Positions 41,201-57,000 of a stretch of 64,000 bases of DNA are shown piece after piece. The stretch is from Vidua macroura. Its lineage: Eukaryota; Chordata; Aves; Passeriformes; Viduidae. The stretch spans positions 60,088,314 through 60,152,313 of the forward strand of contig NC_071576.1 of NCBI RefSeq assembly GCF_024509145.1, in the 5' to 3' direction. The notes beneath the pieces are model-generated. The model had not been told where the DNA came from and made no database searches. It saw only the letters and a program-made list of their open reading frames with translations. Positions within the stretch are counted from its first letter, which is position 1. Every line of letters starts with the position of its first letter. A program made the position numbers and the translations under genes.

Positions 41201-44200
41201 TAGAGAATGAATAAAGAATAACCTAAGAGAAATTTTCCAGTAGAAATTTTTTTGGACAAATTGCGTGTGTTAAAAATTATGAAACTGTCAAGATTTGTGA
41301 ATATTTTAATGACTAAGCCATCCGAGCACACATTAATCTTGAATATTATGACCCTATGAATAATAATGAAGAGAAATTGCCATTTATTTCTGCAGAATAT
41401 AGCCAGCAGCAGGAAGTCCCCAGGTTATGGAAGAGCAAACAGCTCATTTGAACCACGCCAATAAGCTCCAAGTTCCATTATAGTCCTTGAAAGCCCAGTA
41501 AGCTGCAATAACAGTAAAGTGTTTTAGAGTACTAAAGGAAATGACAGAGCAGCATTTCATTTCCCATTTGTATAAAACTGCACAGGAATATTCTCCCAAA
41601 GTGCTCAAAATGACAGCTAGAGAGATCATAAAATCATAGGATGGTTTGGGTTGGGAGGGACCTTAAAGACCATCTCATTCCAACCCCTCTGCCACGGGCA
41701 GGGACAGCTTCCAAAATTTGTGAAATTAAATTAATACAAAGGACTGGGAGATGTGGACAGAGCACTAAAGAGTACGAGGGGCTGTTTGAGCTTCAACAAA
41801 ATTTAAGTTTCACATTAATACCTAAAGACTAAAAATACATACACACAAATCTATAACGTGATGAATATGACTAACAGATCCTTTCACAGAGACAGCCATG
41901 GTTAATAAGAGTTGTGTTGCTCATATGAGTTCTAGTCAAAGTCTGTATTTTTCTTTGGGACTTCCAATCTTTTTCCTACTAGAAGCACTGAATTTCACAT
42001 ACCAGTGGTCTCTCCTTCTCTATAACCTTATTAAGTCTAGTGGAAACCCTTAGCCTTTCTAATTTTGAATAACCGAACAACAAATATCTATTTTTGAACC
42101 TTTCTTAATTTTTTGGTGGTTTTTTATTTTTTTTTAATAAATATTTAAGAAATAAGAAGATAGTATTACTTTTCTGGACAATTTACATAGAGTAGAAGTG
42201 CAAGCTTCTCTTTAAAGTCAGATTGCTTGCAATGGAAAATTGGTCAATTATTTCATTAGCTTCCTTTTCAGAATCAACGACTCTAAGCCTACATTATGGG
42301 AGTCTGGCACTTGACAGTAGTTCAATATTTACAATACTTGCTTTACATTTAAGGAAGAGCCAAAATTCATTTGCTTTCTCTATATTGGCAGATCATAAAA
42401 AGGTTGTCACAAGTGTTGAAACCTCACAAGGGACTTCAAGAAAGTTGCCTGCATAGACTGATATGGATAAAGAGGAAATTTATTGCTTATTAGAATCACA
42501 AATCACTAACATCTTAAGCTGATTAAATAGCCTGATTTTTCTTTTAGGAGGGAGTTGCTGGCACAAAAGGAAATAAAGGCAGCCTTGAAAGCATTTATCT
42601 TTCTCAGATGAGGAGCCAGATGCACTGCAACACTCACATTGACTTCTGTTAAAAATGTTTCAGCCACAGCCAATGTATTGTGTGTCTGTTGTTCTTTGTG
42701 AACTTAGGGCTCCCACTTCATAAAAGGAAGATTTTTGGGCTGATCCATAAGTATTAGAGTGTGATGAAAGCCTTACAGGCAGGGACATTTACTGCTAGGA
42801 AAGAAAACTAATTAATAATTTACCATCAAATCATGTCTACTATGAATTCATTGTTAGGAAAAAAAATATGGAATATATATTTTTTTCCATTCATAGTCCA
42901 TTGCTAGAGAGCAAAAGAAATAGCTTAAGACTTTCAGAATTATGAGTGGGTGATTCTGGAAGTCATAAACTCGTAGAATCATTTGGCTTGGAAAAGATCC
43001 TTAAGATCAAGTCCAAATGTCTTGTCTGTCAACAGCACTGTCTAAGAGAAAACTGCAGAACAGATATGAAAACAGAGAAAATCGAGAGAAATCTGAAGTG
43101 AAACATCTTAGGAATGCAGCAGCTAAAGAACAGAACTGAGAAACAGATTTGATAATATTATCATTCAGACTGCTCTTCTGCTTTTTCATTCCTAGACATG
43201 GATTATTTTAAAGCTGAAATGCTCTTGGAAGCCTTCCTAATTTTGGCAAACCTGAATACAGAAAAGAACTTCAACTTGCTTATTTTTGCAAAGCATATAC
43301 TAAAGAATGTATGCTTTGAGTAAGATCTGAATATATCTGGATCGCTGTTTTCTTGGGTTTAATTGTACAGCCATGCAAGACATTTTATTAAAAGCAATCT
43401 GTAGAAAGAACAAGTAGCAACAACTCTTGTAAATGGAACAATTTTTTATGAACTGAATCATTTCATGTTGTATTTAGTCGTGAATATAAAATTGAAACTG
43501 GGCAGCTTGAGGGGTTTTTTCTTCTTGTATTTCTCATTCCACAGTGGGCAGGAGGCATCCAATCCTGCAGCTTTCTCAGGGAACAGCAAACTGGAGGTAC
43601 TGTAGTTCTCTGAGGATGAATTCAGGGCTTTACTCCCCACAGCTGCTGATTTAAGCACTTTGATTGAGCCGTGATAGATTAAAAAGAGGAAAAAAAAATC
43701 AAGATGATGATAAATCAGAGCCATACACTTCAGCATCAGTGAAGCAACCATGGGACTGCTCCTGTCCAACATAAATGCCAGAGTTCATGGATGGGATGCA
43801 AAACTCCTGTCAGTGACTCAGGAAGATTGGAGTATTAATATACCCTTAAATTCCCTGAGTCAAACTGGGCACCCATACCTGGAGAAACAAGGCCCTGCCA
43901 CACAGCCAAAGGGGCACACTCAACAAATCACTTACTGTGAAAAGGTCAGGAGCTGCTGAGAACCTGCTGGATTCATAAGGAAAACAAGGCTTTATTTATT
44001 TTTTAGAAGGAAATTATTTTAGAAGGAGACAGGTTGGGGACAAGGGACAAAGATGAGACTTGATAGAACCTTCGTGCTCTCCACCCTGATCCCTCTGGTA
44101 CCTTTCTGTTAACAACACCCAGAGCTTTGTACCCATAGAATAATAAACCAGAAATGCCACAGAACAGTGTCAATAGCTAGTTCTTTAAGGCTAGAAATTC

Positions 44201-47200
44201 TGGCAACCATCAAGATTAAGATAATCAAAATTAAGATAATTCAGCATTAATGAAGAACAGCCTATTTTTGCCCTTCCGCCTCTATGTAAAACCCGACATT
44301 TTCAAACAAATGCAGTCCTGCAGTCCTAGAAGTTAATTCCTTTTTCATTCATCTTGACATAAAAGTCAAGATAGCAATGCTTCAGCATTTCAGGGTTTTA
44401 AGGCTGATAGTAACTTCACAAACACATTAGCCTTGCATCTGTCTGGGGGTTTCAAAAGCTGCAAGGGGCTTCGTGGTGGATTTTGCACCTAAGAAAAGCA
44501 GGAGGTATTTTTAGTTTGGATATTTAAAATCACTGTGAGCCACAACTCAAGAAACCTCTGAACACCAGAGACTATGGCCTGAGAAAGGATCAGAAGCTCT
44601 TATACAAAAAGTCATTTATAGCAATGGCTGCATGTGGAACTCTATTTAAGGGTATCAACCACTTTAAAGAAGTGTGTTAATTTGATGCATGTAAAAATAT
44701 CCAGCAATTAAAATATGAATGGTTAATATTTTAAAACCGTTCTGAGGATTTTAATCTATTTCCCTCTACAACAATGAACGGGCACATTTCATACATTCCA
44801 TTTTTTCCAACACTGCAGATGGATCCACACACATTTACTCTGGTTTGTTTGTTCAGAGGTTTCTCCTTCACTTTCGTTTCTCCTTTGCTCCTGTGTTCTT
44901 CTCCCTCTTCTCTCTCTCTCCTCCCCTCTGACATGCACACTCACACAAAGCCATCCCAAGTCTGAGATGGGTGGAAAGATAAGATTCTGACATATGTATT
45001 AAATACACATAAAATGATCACTGACACAAGCTTAATAAATGATATTTCCTGTAGGGCTTTGGTGGTCTAAAAAATTACTCATGCTGAGTAGGAGAGATGT
45101 GCATGGCTGGAGTCACAGCTCCTTGCTCTGTTTTGATGGAGCTGTAAGGAGCTGAGAGAGAAAGCCAAGAGGGTCAAGCCCTCCCTGACCTTACAGGGAC
45201 TGAGTCACCCTCCCTGGAGGTGTTTGAAATCCAGACAGGGCACCTTGGCACTCAGGGCCTGGTTTTCGTGGAATTCCCAGTGCTGGGTTAAGAGTTGGAC
45301 TCGATCCTAAAGGGGCTTTTCCACCCTTAAAGATTCTGTGCTGTGATTCAATGAAGATGTCATCAGTCATCAGCCACAGTGAGCTCAGAATTACAAAGCT
45401 AAACCATCTAAGCACCTATGAGACCCTGATTTAAGGAGTCATTTAATTACTCTTCAGGAGTGATTAAGAGAAGGAGGCGACACTTTCTTGTCCCAAGTCT
45501 CCAGACCACCTCTCTGAAGCACAGGTTACTTCATTAATGTCCATCAATTTACAATATGCCTCTTGACCTCCTGGACTATGACATGAAGGTCCATTAAAAA
45601 TATTTTTCTCTGGTGCTTTCAAATATCATACAAACAGGAAAAGACATGAAAATTTAGATTTTTAATTGGAAAGATGTAATTTTTAATGTTTTAAAGAGCA
45701 ATTTGCAAGCTATTTTTTTCAGTCTTTATTTAAGTTTAGTGACCTCTGCTATATATCTGAGACATAAGTGACAGCCTTCTGTCCTTATTTAAATAATCAA
45801 GGAATCTGACGTTGTTGATAGAGTGAGTAATTTTATTTTTTTTTTTTTTAAATCAAGATTTACTCATGAAAGCTGTGAGAAAGCATTAAAATGTGTCTGG
45901 ACAGACACAGTTAAAACCACTGTGAGTAAATCTGTATCAGTAGAATGTTAATGGAATGTAAACAGCGCAGAAATGTGCTCAGAAACCCAAGTGGCTATTT
46001 GAAGAATTGTTTGTTTTTCTATTCACAATACCAAGTAGACCATAGAAAAAAAGCTGTTAAATTATCTCAGTGATTAAACTGTTTATCACTAAGTAGCTTT
46101 TCCCTTTATAAATGTCATAGTTACTTAAATGCCTTTTTTAGAAATAGGAGCAGAAAGCCAAGACACAGCACAGTTCTCAAGGTGAGCCTTTGTAAAACAG
46201 TTTGAAAAGTGAAAAAGGGAACCTGGATCTTCTCACTCCTCACTGTGAGTCTAGCAACCTTCCAGCTGCTGCTAGAGAAACGTGATGCAACTGAAGCAGG
46301 GAGTTTGACAAGCTTAGCACACAAGCAAGGTACTGACCACCAGACAGCTGGGATAGCTTTTTCAAATGATCCAGCTAAAAACGAGTTAATTAAATAACTG
46401 AGTCCTGAGAAAGCTGTCATTTCTCCAAATGCACCTGCTTTCAGCAGGCACACGGCCAACACGTGAAGGACTGAGAGGATGAACAGATTTTGGAGAAGGA
46501 AAGTGATACAGGCAGCTGAAAAGCCACGTCACCAACCCTGCAGAGTAAAAAAACTCATGCTGAGCATCAGTTCTTAGGTTGTAAAACAGAAGGATTTCTA
46601 TTTTTTTTTTTTTCCAGAATAGATTCTAGAAAGACTGAAATACCTATGAATCTATGAATCATAGAATGGTTTGGGTTGGAAGGGACCTAAAATATCACCT
46701 ACTTCCAAACCATCTGCCAAGGGCAGAGACACTTTCCAACAGACCAGGTTGCTCTGAGCTCCATCCAACCTGGCCTGGGACACTTCCAGGGATGAGTCAC
46801 CCACAACTTCTCCGGGCCTCACCACCCTCACAGCAAAGAAATTTTTCCTAATATCTAATCTAAATCCACTCTCTTTCAGTGTGAAGCCATTTCCCTTTGT
46901 CCTGTCCTTGTAAAAAGTCCCTCTCCCTCTTTCTTGCGGGCTCCCTTCAGGTATTGGAAGGCCCCATTCAGGTCACCTTCTCTTTTCTGGGCTGAACAAA
47001 CCCAATTTTCTCAGCTTTTCCTTGCAGGAGAGATGCTCCATCTCTCTAATCACCTTGTTGGCCTTTCTCTGATTAATGTCCTTCCTGTACAACTATAAAG
47101 TTCCAAATCAGTTATAATCAACATCTGTAATAAAAAAAAAAAACCAAAACAAAACTGAAATAGAGGTTTTGATAAATGTAGCAATTCTGGAAGATCTAAG

Positions 47201-48064
47201 CAGAAAATCCAAGGAATGGTATTTATGTACAGTCTTTAATGATTCCTACAGTAAAGATTTGCAGTTGTCTTCCATGCCCCAAGTGATGCACCCCATTTTC
47301 TTGTGGAACGTGCAATTTTAATGGTACATGCAATTGCTATCAAAGTTAATAGCCTCTTTCAAGTTGGAATTCTGCAGATTTCAATCTTGCTGAGCTTTCT
47401 TCTGAAGCAAACTCTGCAGCATTTCTTTTATAATCTTTTATTATCAAAAGACCATTTTACATATTACATAAGAACCTTAATCTGATAATTGGTTGAAGGG
47501 AGAATAGAAAAATAATTAACGGGATTAAAAGTAAGATCTAAAGTAGTTTGAATATCCTGGAAATCAGTTCATGGTCTTTAGGCTTGTTTTTTTAATTTGC
47601 AAGGGTAAAAAAAAAAATTTCCTTTTTTCATCCAGCCTTCTGATAGAAGATATTTTTAATCTTTTAGACGTACAATTATTGCCACTATTTGTCAAATCCA
47701 GACTCTTGGAGATATTTTGTGCTTGCAGCAAGTAGAATCTACACTCACTACTAGAAAATGTATTCGACTGCATTTGCATTTTCTTTAATTAAGTTAATTT
47801 AGCTTGATCTGTATCTTACCTCCTGACATTACTTTCTCCAGAAAAAATTAGAACATCTGGTTTCTTAACACAAGAGTATCCTCTGCTTCAGCAATGAAAT
47901 TTCTGATTAGGTCTTCCTTGACCAATCCAGTACCACATGAAAAGAGCAGGTGCCCTCATCCTAATCTTGAGAAGCAGACCTGTCCTCCAGCAGGAGAAAA
48001 CACAGCTCTTCATTCCTGGGAAGGAAAATTTTGCAGATTCTTGTTGTTGATCTGTGAGAAGGGC

Positions 48065-48099
<35 letters not shown>

Positions 48100-51000
48100 C
48101 TGTCCTAGCCTATTTTTTGGCAAAGCTTTTCGTTTTATTGAGGTTTCGAGACAGTCCATGCTAATTCTGGAGCCTTGGCTGTTTAAATAGAAAATATTGC
48201 CAGGATAAACTGGCAGAGGAATTAATGTGAGCCATTCAGTGCTGCTTCTACCTTGTGACCTAGAGGATGTGGAGCAAATACATTCCTTTAAAGGATTCCT
48301 GTCCAGTTCCACATGCAGAAGGAATTGCTCTGTCTTACAGACAGCACAAGAACTTTTTAACTTCGGTCCTGGTGTGCAGAGAATCCAGCTCCTCTTGCTG
48401 TGTCCCACAGTTTGGTAATGGAAATTGACTTTTCATGACTTTATGCACAAGTTCCTGTCCCTGAGGCCAGGGAGATTTCAAGCACAGGAGGGCCATGAGT
48501 TTGGAACATGGATGATATTAAAGTCTCCATAATTTTCTACTCTGAAGAAAAGTCCCTCACCACAAAGGTCCCCTTATTTTGAGTTGTGTTTTTGTAAGCA
48601 ATTAACTCACCATTTTTGAGAACCAAACAACAAACCAGCAATGTGCTGTGTGCTTCAGAATAAATACAGTATAGCAATTATGGTTAATTGCATATGAGAT
48701 TCTCAATGAGACCGGGGATGAAACAAGGGTGACAAGCAATTTACCAGACTGCACTTTCAGTGCCAAAATCAATTACCATATTCCAAATCCTGTAAACACT
48801 AATAGCAAACTATGTGTCATTGTGCATCTTTGACTGATGTCCAGCATGTACTGCCTGCTTGTGTCCAGCTGTGGGGAAGACAAAGCAGTAACAGCTCCTT
48901 TATAAGACAGTCTACAGCACATATTTATAGAGGGAGAACAAAATATCTGCATGTACATATATTGCTGCTGCTGCCAGTGGCTCCAGAGTGCTTAGGCCAG
49001 CCACTGGATGTCATTGAGAGCATAAATGCAGAGTAATAATTAATTAATTTCTAAGCAATGCCAACCAATGCAGAATGAGGCTGAGTATGAGGCTGAATTC
49101 ATGGCATCAAGCTCATTATTCAGTTTGGCTCACTACTGGATGATAGCGCCAGGGGATTACAAATCCCTCTGGGGTTATTCTGCAGTGAAATACCACCAGT
49201 TGCACTGTATCCTACTTCTTCTAAAACAGAATTTCAAATGTGCTAGCTTCACTCAAGCAATAAACAAGAAAGAGAAGATAAACAACCTGAGCAGAGAGAG
49301 AAATTATAATCATGGGGTATGGCACAGTTTTTTTAGGATGAGCTCAATCATAATCAGTGATACACTTTCCACATGATGCACGCACCAGCCTCTCCAGGTG
49401 GACGCACACAAACAAATGGGATGTAGAGAAGGGACCATCAGCCTTGAAACCTTCTCCTGGCAGACTCATGACTGCTCTTCCTCGGGCCTATTCCAAGGGG
49501 AGAACCACTGCTCTCCTCATTTCCCTCCCAGAATTACAAGGAATGTGAAGGAGATGTTGGTGTCAGCCCTTGTTCCTAAAAACCAGAATGCCACTGCTGA
49601 GGGATACTTCAGAGAGCAGCGTGGAAGCACGGAGCTTTCACATCTTCTCTCCTCCTCCAAGACTTGCTCAGCTGGATTGCTCTCAAATCTGGGGTTTTCC
49701 TTGGCTTTGAAGAACTTAAGAAGTTCTGCTACTTCTAAGGGAAAAACAAATACAATGGATGGTAAATTTATAGCCACAGTTTTTTCATCTTCTGCTCTCT
49801 AAAAATAGTAATGGGGGTTCTCATTTCTGCAGAGACAGCTACATCCCACTTTTCTTTCTAGCTGGAATACACTGATGGGATTTGCTAACTTTTCAGCCAC
49901 TTCAGTGGAATGACTTTAGGATAATTTTTGAGAACTTGGTTCTTTTTCCTTTGTCATCCAACACAGGTAAATAAGGCACCCACCAATACCTACTTCTTAC
50001 CCTGGTTCCACATGGCCCCTCAAAATAAATAAAGAAATTAGGTTGAAAGAAGAAAATAAAATCACTCATCTGATAGCTTGATTATATCAGGGGAAAAAAA
50101 AACCCTAAAACTGAATTACATGAACAGTACTTTAAATATTTTCTTTAGACTCAGGTGCTTGTACACATCCTTTTCTCAGGAAGTCCCTGTGATCCTATGT
50201 CCTTAAAATCAAAACAATTCCCACCATCGGGTTGACTCAGATGATTGTAGGAAAAAAAAGGAATAATTTTTGAATGACTAAATGTGAATGTTAAGAAAAT
50301 AGAAATCTTTTCACTTGTAGGTATGACATTACATTCATTAAGAAAAAAACTGACAAAAAAAGAAGAAGGGAAAAGGGCCAAGCACTTCCAAGAACTGCAT
50401 GTTCCAAACTTCCAGACTCGTGAAAGTTGTGCTGTTAGTGGGTTGTTGAATAAAGCTACCCACTGTAATTTCTCTAGAGAACTTTCATGTAAGGGGTGGG
50501 TAATTAATTCTGTAAGTTTCCTAAACATAAGCACAACATACATTGAGGCATACTGAAATGAATAAACAGATATCCTTAAGAACAAGTAAATAGAGCCAGT
50601 AAAAATACACTCTTTAATCCCAAATGTGAGGGGGACACAAGCTGGAAATGGGGCATATTAGAAACGTGCCCCTCTCCAAGAAAAATATGTTTTATTCTGC
50701 ATTTCTGCTACAATAATGTGAACAGGACTACCATGACCATATTCCTTTCAGTTTCAGGCTCAAGTGGTATCACACCAAGATGTGCATTTGTAATCCAAGC
50801 CCAGCCATGAAAGCAAACACTCAAAACTCTGAAATTATGCTGAAAATGGGGCAGTAAACAGCAAAATGCTGGGATATGCAAAAGATTACCTAAAGTTACC
50901 CTGTTAGAGTTGTTGCTGTGTCAGATACGGGCTGGAGTGAGTGGCATGATTTGAGTCTGAGAATATAAATCCAAGCTTGCAAAAAGGTATCATGAATAAA

Positions 51001-54000
51001 TTCCATAGCTAAACATATGAAACCTAGCATAGAAATACAAGTTTTGAAATCCTCCTCATGCTTTTATTTAGTCCCATTTGAATGTGTATTCCACAAAATC
51101 ACTGCCTCTCAATTATGGCTTCCTTGCTGATAACAGAGGCACATTTCTATTTGCTAACCCACACAGGAGGAAAATGTATTCTGTTTATTATTTATAAGAG
51201 TAAAGTGCTGAGAGGCCTCAGCAAAGCCCAGGCTCTTATTTTGTGTTTGCTATGAAAATAGAGTGAGCCATATTCAGGCTGGCTACTTTCCACCTAAATC
51301 CTTGGGCCCACAGTTTTCTCTTGGCTGCTTTTTAGGCCATTTTCTGCTCAATGCTTTACTGGCATCACACTTGAGACATGCCCTGCTTTCTCTGCTGATT
51401 ACAGACACAGCATTAGATGGAATTTTTACTGCATATCACTACTGAAAAAGCAGCTGAAAGGGTAGGGAAAACCAGCACTGACAGATTTCTACAAGATCAG
51501 ATCTCAAGTTCACTATTCAAAAAACAGCCTTAGTTTTCACAGTCCCAACTAGTAATCTATGGCAGCCAGCTAAAACACGACTCCTGTCTCTAAAAAACAT
51601 CCCTGAGTTAAACACCTTTGTATTAACAGATTCTTGAGTAATATTTGGTCAGCAGGATTTACAGGCAGGTACCTCCTGTGCTGTTTTGTGTGCTCATTCC
51701 CTCCTCAGCTGGGGTGAAGTCCTTCCATTACCTTGAACCAAGTGCATCAGCATCATCCCTTCCATTCAACTGCTGAGTCAGGAAATACTCTGTCAAAGCT
51801 TGTTTTTTCCCCTTATTTATTTTTTTTTTCCAGAGGCTAACAGGTACAAGAAAACGCAACATTTGGGTTTTTGAAAACAGCAGTGTTAATATTTCTCTCA
51901 GGATGACCTAGGGATTTAGGATCTATTTGCTGTCATTTACTGGGAACAGTACTTCTTGAAACGCTGCAGAAGGGGAGCTTCCCTGCTCATGAAGGCTGGT
52001 TATGCAACACTTCTGTATCTAATGTTTTTTCTATTCCTGTCCTAATAAAAGTATTTTTATTTATTAGCAACATCTGCAAATTTAACAACCCCACCATGTG
52101 CTATACTACGTACAATGAATCCAAGATCTTACGTGAATACCCACTGTGAGGTGTTTCTTTTAAAGTCAATGACTCTATGATTGCAATTATTAGTTGCAAA
52201 ATATGTTTCAAACCACTGGGACTGCCACAAAAGAGAAAGAATTGCTCTTCTTTTACAGCTTGGGAAGTTTTCTACTGCTGGAGTCCAAGGACTTACATAT
52301 TTCCCAGATGCAGCTGGCTGTTCTTGCTGTCATACACTCCACTACACTCCTTTACTGATTGCTTTATCATATCCAGTTTGCTCACATATCTTTGAGATAG
52401 CATTTTGAGGCACTAATTTTTCAGCTTTCTGATCTACTTTGCCTGGTGAGAAAGTAAAAAGGGATTTTCACCAGCCTTGATGCAGCAGTGAAGACCTGAG
52501 AAAGGAAAAGGGAAGAGGATGGAGGGACTGCACAGTTTCTTTGTCTCTCCATCTCCTGTACAGCATATGTCATAGCAGATACTGTCAACAGGGCTGGGGA
52601 GAAGAAGCAGACAATGGAGAAAGAAAAGCAAAGGGAAGAGAGCTGTTAAATTTATCCTTGGCAAAAACAACTCACAAAGGCAGCAAGACCATCCTGAGAG
52701 GAAATCCAGTGTGGGAGAAAATCTGGGATGCTGCTCAAGAGAACAGGACCTGGTGAAATAAAAGGCAGTACTGATTTGGGTTTTGAATTCCCTAATTCCC
52801 CTCCTCCCTGGCTCTCATGATTTTGAATGAAACATTAATACTGCCTCAGATGCTTCTTCCCTCCAAGGCCAATCAGCTGCTCGGCAGGGCGTGAAGCGGT
52901 TGTTCATTTGAACAGCTAACGAGGGAGTGGAAGGACAGAGCTGATTCTGAGGCTTTTCCAGCACTGCTGAAGCTCACATTTGTCTTGACACACAGGGAAT
53001 GACCTGAAGAGCCTCTCTTCACTTTGGAAGACGAGGAGTGGTGTGTTAATTCTGTGTAAACAACCCCGAGTTGTCAGAAGGGATAATTTTTCAGGATACG
53101 GCCGTAAACATCCAGTTTTGAGACGGGAGTAGACACTTCGTCCTGCTTAGTGCCATGGCAACAACTACCACTGAAAATCCTCTACATAGAGAGGGGTACA
53201 GAAAAAAGGGAGGTAAAACTGCCAAACAACCAAAAATGTTAAATCCTGAGCCTTCCATTTTAACAAAATTACTGCTACATCTCTCAGTGCGCCGAGCCTT
53301 CAGGACAAGAAAGTGAATCCCAAGACTGAATTTTGGATCTTCCTGAAGGTGAAAAACTGCTTCCTCCTAATCTGGGAAGGAAAGAAAAGTTGAACTGGCT
53401 GAAGATGCTGCTGGTCCTATTGCTATTAAGGTCTGTTCTGATTTCCAGCTCCCAAGCAAAGGAGAAAGAAAGGAAGAAAAATCCATCACAGGAAGAAAGA
53501 GCAGTTTTTGTTCACAGTGCTGGGTCTGACTTGTAACACTACAGAAGGACCTATAGAGTAATCACCATTCAATCACTCTGGCAAACCTATACCTGTGCAC
53601 TGCTATTTTGGGAACTGCTTTTAGCTATTTTATCATCACTGGCTCCTAGCAGCAGCAGGAAAGAAATCATCTTGACTAGTCAATTTGCTCTTTATAACAC
53701 AATGACAACAGAACAAGAGACAGGTACAGAACGAATAAGGTAGGCAGGAACAAGGCATTAACTTGAGAATGAGAGCAGATATAAAAATGTTTCACCTTCT
53801 GCAGCTAAGAGAAGCTGGCAGGAACAGTGATGCTGCTGCACAGGGAAGAGTCAAGGTGACAGCTTTTCCAGAATAGGGGAAGCCACGATGGCCAAGCCTT
53901 CTGTTTACTGATCAGCCACAGCCCAAATGTCACCATCAAATCCTGATTTCTCAGGCTGGCTTAGAAAGCTACTGAACCCACAAAAAACCCACCAGTCAAC

Positions 54001-57000
54001 GAACAAACCAGCGATAGGACCCCAAGACAGACAAAGAATTTGGACAGGTCTGCTTTATCTATTTTTTTTCTACATCGAACTTCACAAAGAAGCTCAAAAG
54101 CCTTCAAAGATCAGGACAAAAAAGGCAGATGTATAACACAGTACATCCACAGCCTTTCCTGTCCACTATGTCCCCACAGGCAGGTCCTCAGAAGCCCAGG
54201 CTTCAACTCTGCTAACTCTAATTTCCAGGTGACACAAGACTGCTTGATGCTCTTTGGTCCCTTAGGAATATGAGTTTTATCTCTCTCTTCAGAGACCTGG
54301 CTGCCTGTTCTGCTCCTCAGGTCCATCTCCTGAGCAGAACAGTGACAGACACCATGCCCGTGCCTGCTGCACCTCGAGGTTTCAGCGCTCTTTGTTTGTG
54401 GAAACCCCCCTGAACTTTGAACAAACAAAACAAATGGACAAAACTGGGCCAGCCCTTCACCTTCTGTTTACCTGCTAAGCCTAATTTCTCACCTCTGCTT
54501 TTTTTTTAACTCACTAGTCATCTTCAGTGTTTGTCAACTTAAAATGAAAACAAAAAGGAGGAAAAGTTTACATTAGACTTTTGTTATCATGGATGCCTTA
54601 GTGGCATCTGGAGAAATATACTCTCTTGATGCATGATCTACTGCAGGAGAGAACACAATCACAGAAGAAAACAAAATTGGTTTAGATTTGTGTCTTGTAT
54701 TACCCCAAGTAAACTGGTATAGCTTAAAAAAAACCAGAAATGTACTGATAAGAGAATTTTCTCTTTAGAGCTTTACATATTCTTGAAGCAATACCAGATC
54801 TGTTTTCTCTTGTACTGAGTTGCTAATGGACCTAAAATCTCTTTACAGCAGGTAATGCCACTGCTACACATATCCTACATCAGCCCTACTAGAGGGAATA
54901 GGAGAGCACTCAGCGAGAACAACTCAATACCTGCTGCATTTCCCATTTCCCTGCAGCCAGGCTCAGGAAACTCTCTTTTCCTTTCTGCTGTGCAGAGAGA
55001 ACTTAGCATAATGAACACTTGAGATCAGCCTGTTTAGGGTAGGCTTCCCAAAAAGAGATGGAATAACTAGGCATTAATCTTATCCATTTCACTTCTCTAG
55101 GGGAAAAAAAAAAAAACAAACTCCTCTTTTAAATGGGTAAAACATCTGTTACAAATGGAAACAGAAGATCATAAGACTGTTGGTCTCATTGATCATTTTC
55201 TAATTTGCATTGTACATTCCTTTCTGTAATAGTAGGATAATTTGTACAGAATTACAAGTTGCAATTATTTATAAAATTGGAAAGATGTGAGAAACAGCTT
55301 TTGGAATGTCCTTATCTGTACTGGCGAAACCATGAACTCCATAGCCATGAACCTCTTGCAAACAACAAAAGAAGCAGAAAGTTTTCAAAGGGAGCTCGAA
55401 AGGAATTTTATATAGCTACAGACAGATGCCCAGTGAGACAAGTGTGTAAGATGGGTCCAACTTTATGTACTGACTGATTACAGAGCTACTGAAACTCTCA
55501 CTGCATTCTGAAATTTCACTAAATGGGAGAAGAAAAACAAACTATATTGCTGAAGTCAGACAACTAAAACAGAGATGAATTGAAGAGATTAAAAATAGGG
55601 CAGTAAATAAAATGAGATGCTGCTTGAGAAAAGGAGTGGGAACACCCCAGTGGGCAAACACATGGAACACTGGTGTATATACACACAAGATTTATAAAAG
55701 GGATGGAGAAACCAGGCACGAAGTAACCTGGATGGGAATGATGAAGACTGGTTTACCAGAAGAAATTTTCAAAGATAAATATTAAGTGTTTTGTATACAC
55801 ACAGGAAAGGTCCATCACAGGGAGGAAGGAAGCATTTGGGGAGTTTCACACACTGTAAAGTAGAATTAGGATGTTCTAAACAAACTCCCTGATGGACATG
55901 TAATGAACTGAAGAAACTTACATCCAAGGGAAGTCAGCAAGGCTCTCTTTTTGTGTGCATGTGAAACTCAGCAGGAACAAAAAGAAAGTGGTAAAGTACC
56001 CTGGCAGGAATTATCCTATTTCAAATCCTCGTTATTCTTATTTTAAAAAGAAATTTGGAAGGTTTCTGAAGAAGCTCTTTGAAAGTTTTACCTCCAAAAT
56101 CATTAGTGCCTGACTTTTTTTTTTATTATTATTTTTTTGTTAGCATGGTGGATTTACAGAAATAATCTGAAAGCTTTTTCTGACAGATTATAGACTCTTC
56201 CAACATTTAGCTTTGGTAGACACACATCAACTGTAAATTGGCTTCAAACATACACACACACATGCCAGTTTCGACTGCATCTCCTGCATTTCTGAATTCC
56301 AGCTAACTTTAGGCTAATGAATGCCTAAATCCAAAAAAAGAGAGGCAGCTGAATGTCTTGAGCAGCTTAAGCCACAAAATAATACCCAGTGTGACCACAA
56401 CAGCAAATGCAAGAAATGTGCAAACCACCACCTGTTATACACAACACTTTATTTCTGTACTCTCCAAATAAATGGATCAAGTACTCTCTACTTAACAGTA
56501 CTACAAAGCATACAAAAAAGATTGATCTTGCAAAATGATGAACTTTAAAAACTGCAGTTGCAACTGACAGCATCTGTAATTAATTATTTTAAATTTTTAT
56601 CCCTTGGACTAAAATTTTGTTAGCAATATGAAAGGGACATAAAGCTTTAGGTCAAAATAATCTCTCTTTATCTCTTTGGTCTAAATAAAGCCACAGAAGA
56701 GCTTAAATGAATGACAAAATATAGCAAAAAATGTACAGTGCAATGTTCTTAAGTACAGCTTTGCACAACATCAACAATGATCATTATTTTCAGTGGGGGA
56801 AGAGCTAAACCCTAGAAATGTGGTTTTAAATAAAAATACATAAATTGCAGTTTGTGCTCAGCCTCTACATATTGCACATCAAAGCTGGTACAGAACTGCA
56901 CAGCCTCGAGACTGAGTTTAAGCAGATCTGCTGTTATGACAGCAATAATTTTGGACTTACATTTCTAGGTCTCTGAATTGTCAGTGTAATTAAACTCACA

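Noticed and set aside
50151..50585. 144-codon minus-strand frame in intron 1
   Set aside because: No recognisable protein, hydrophobic AT-rich composition and no splice context.
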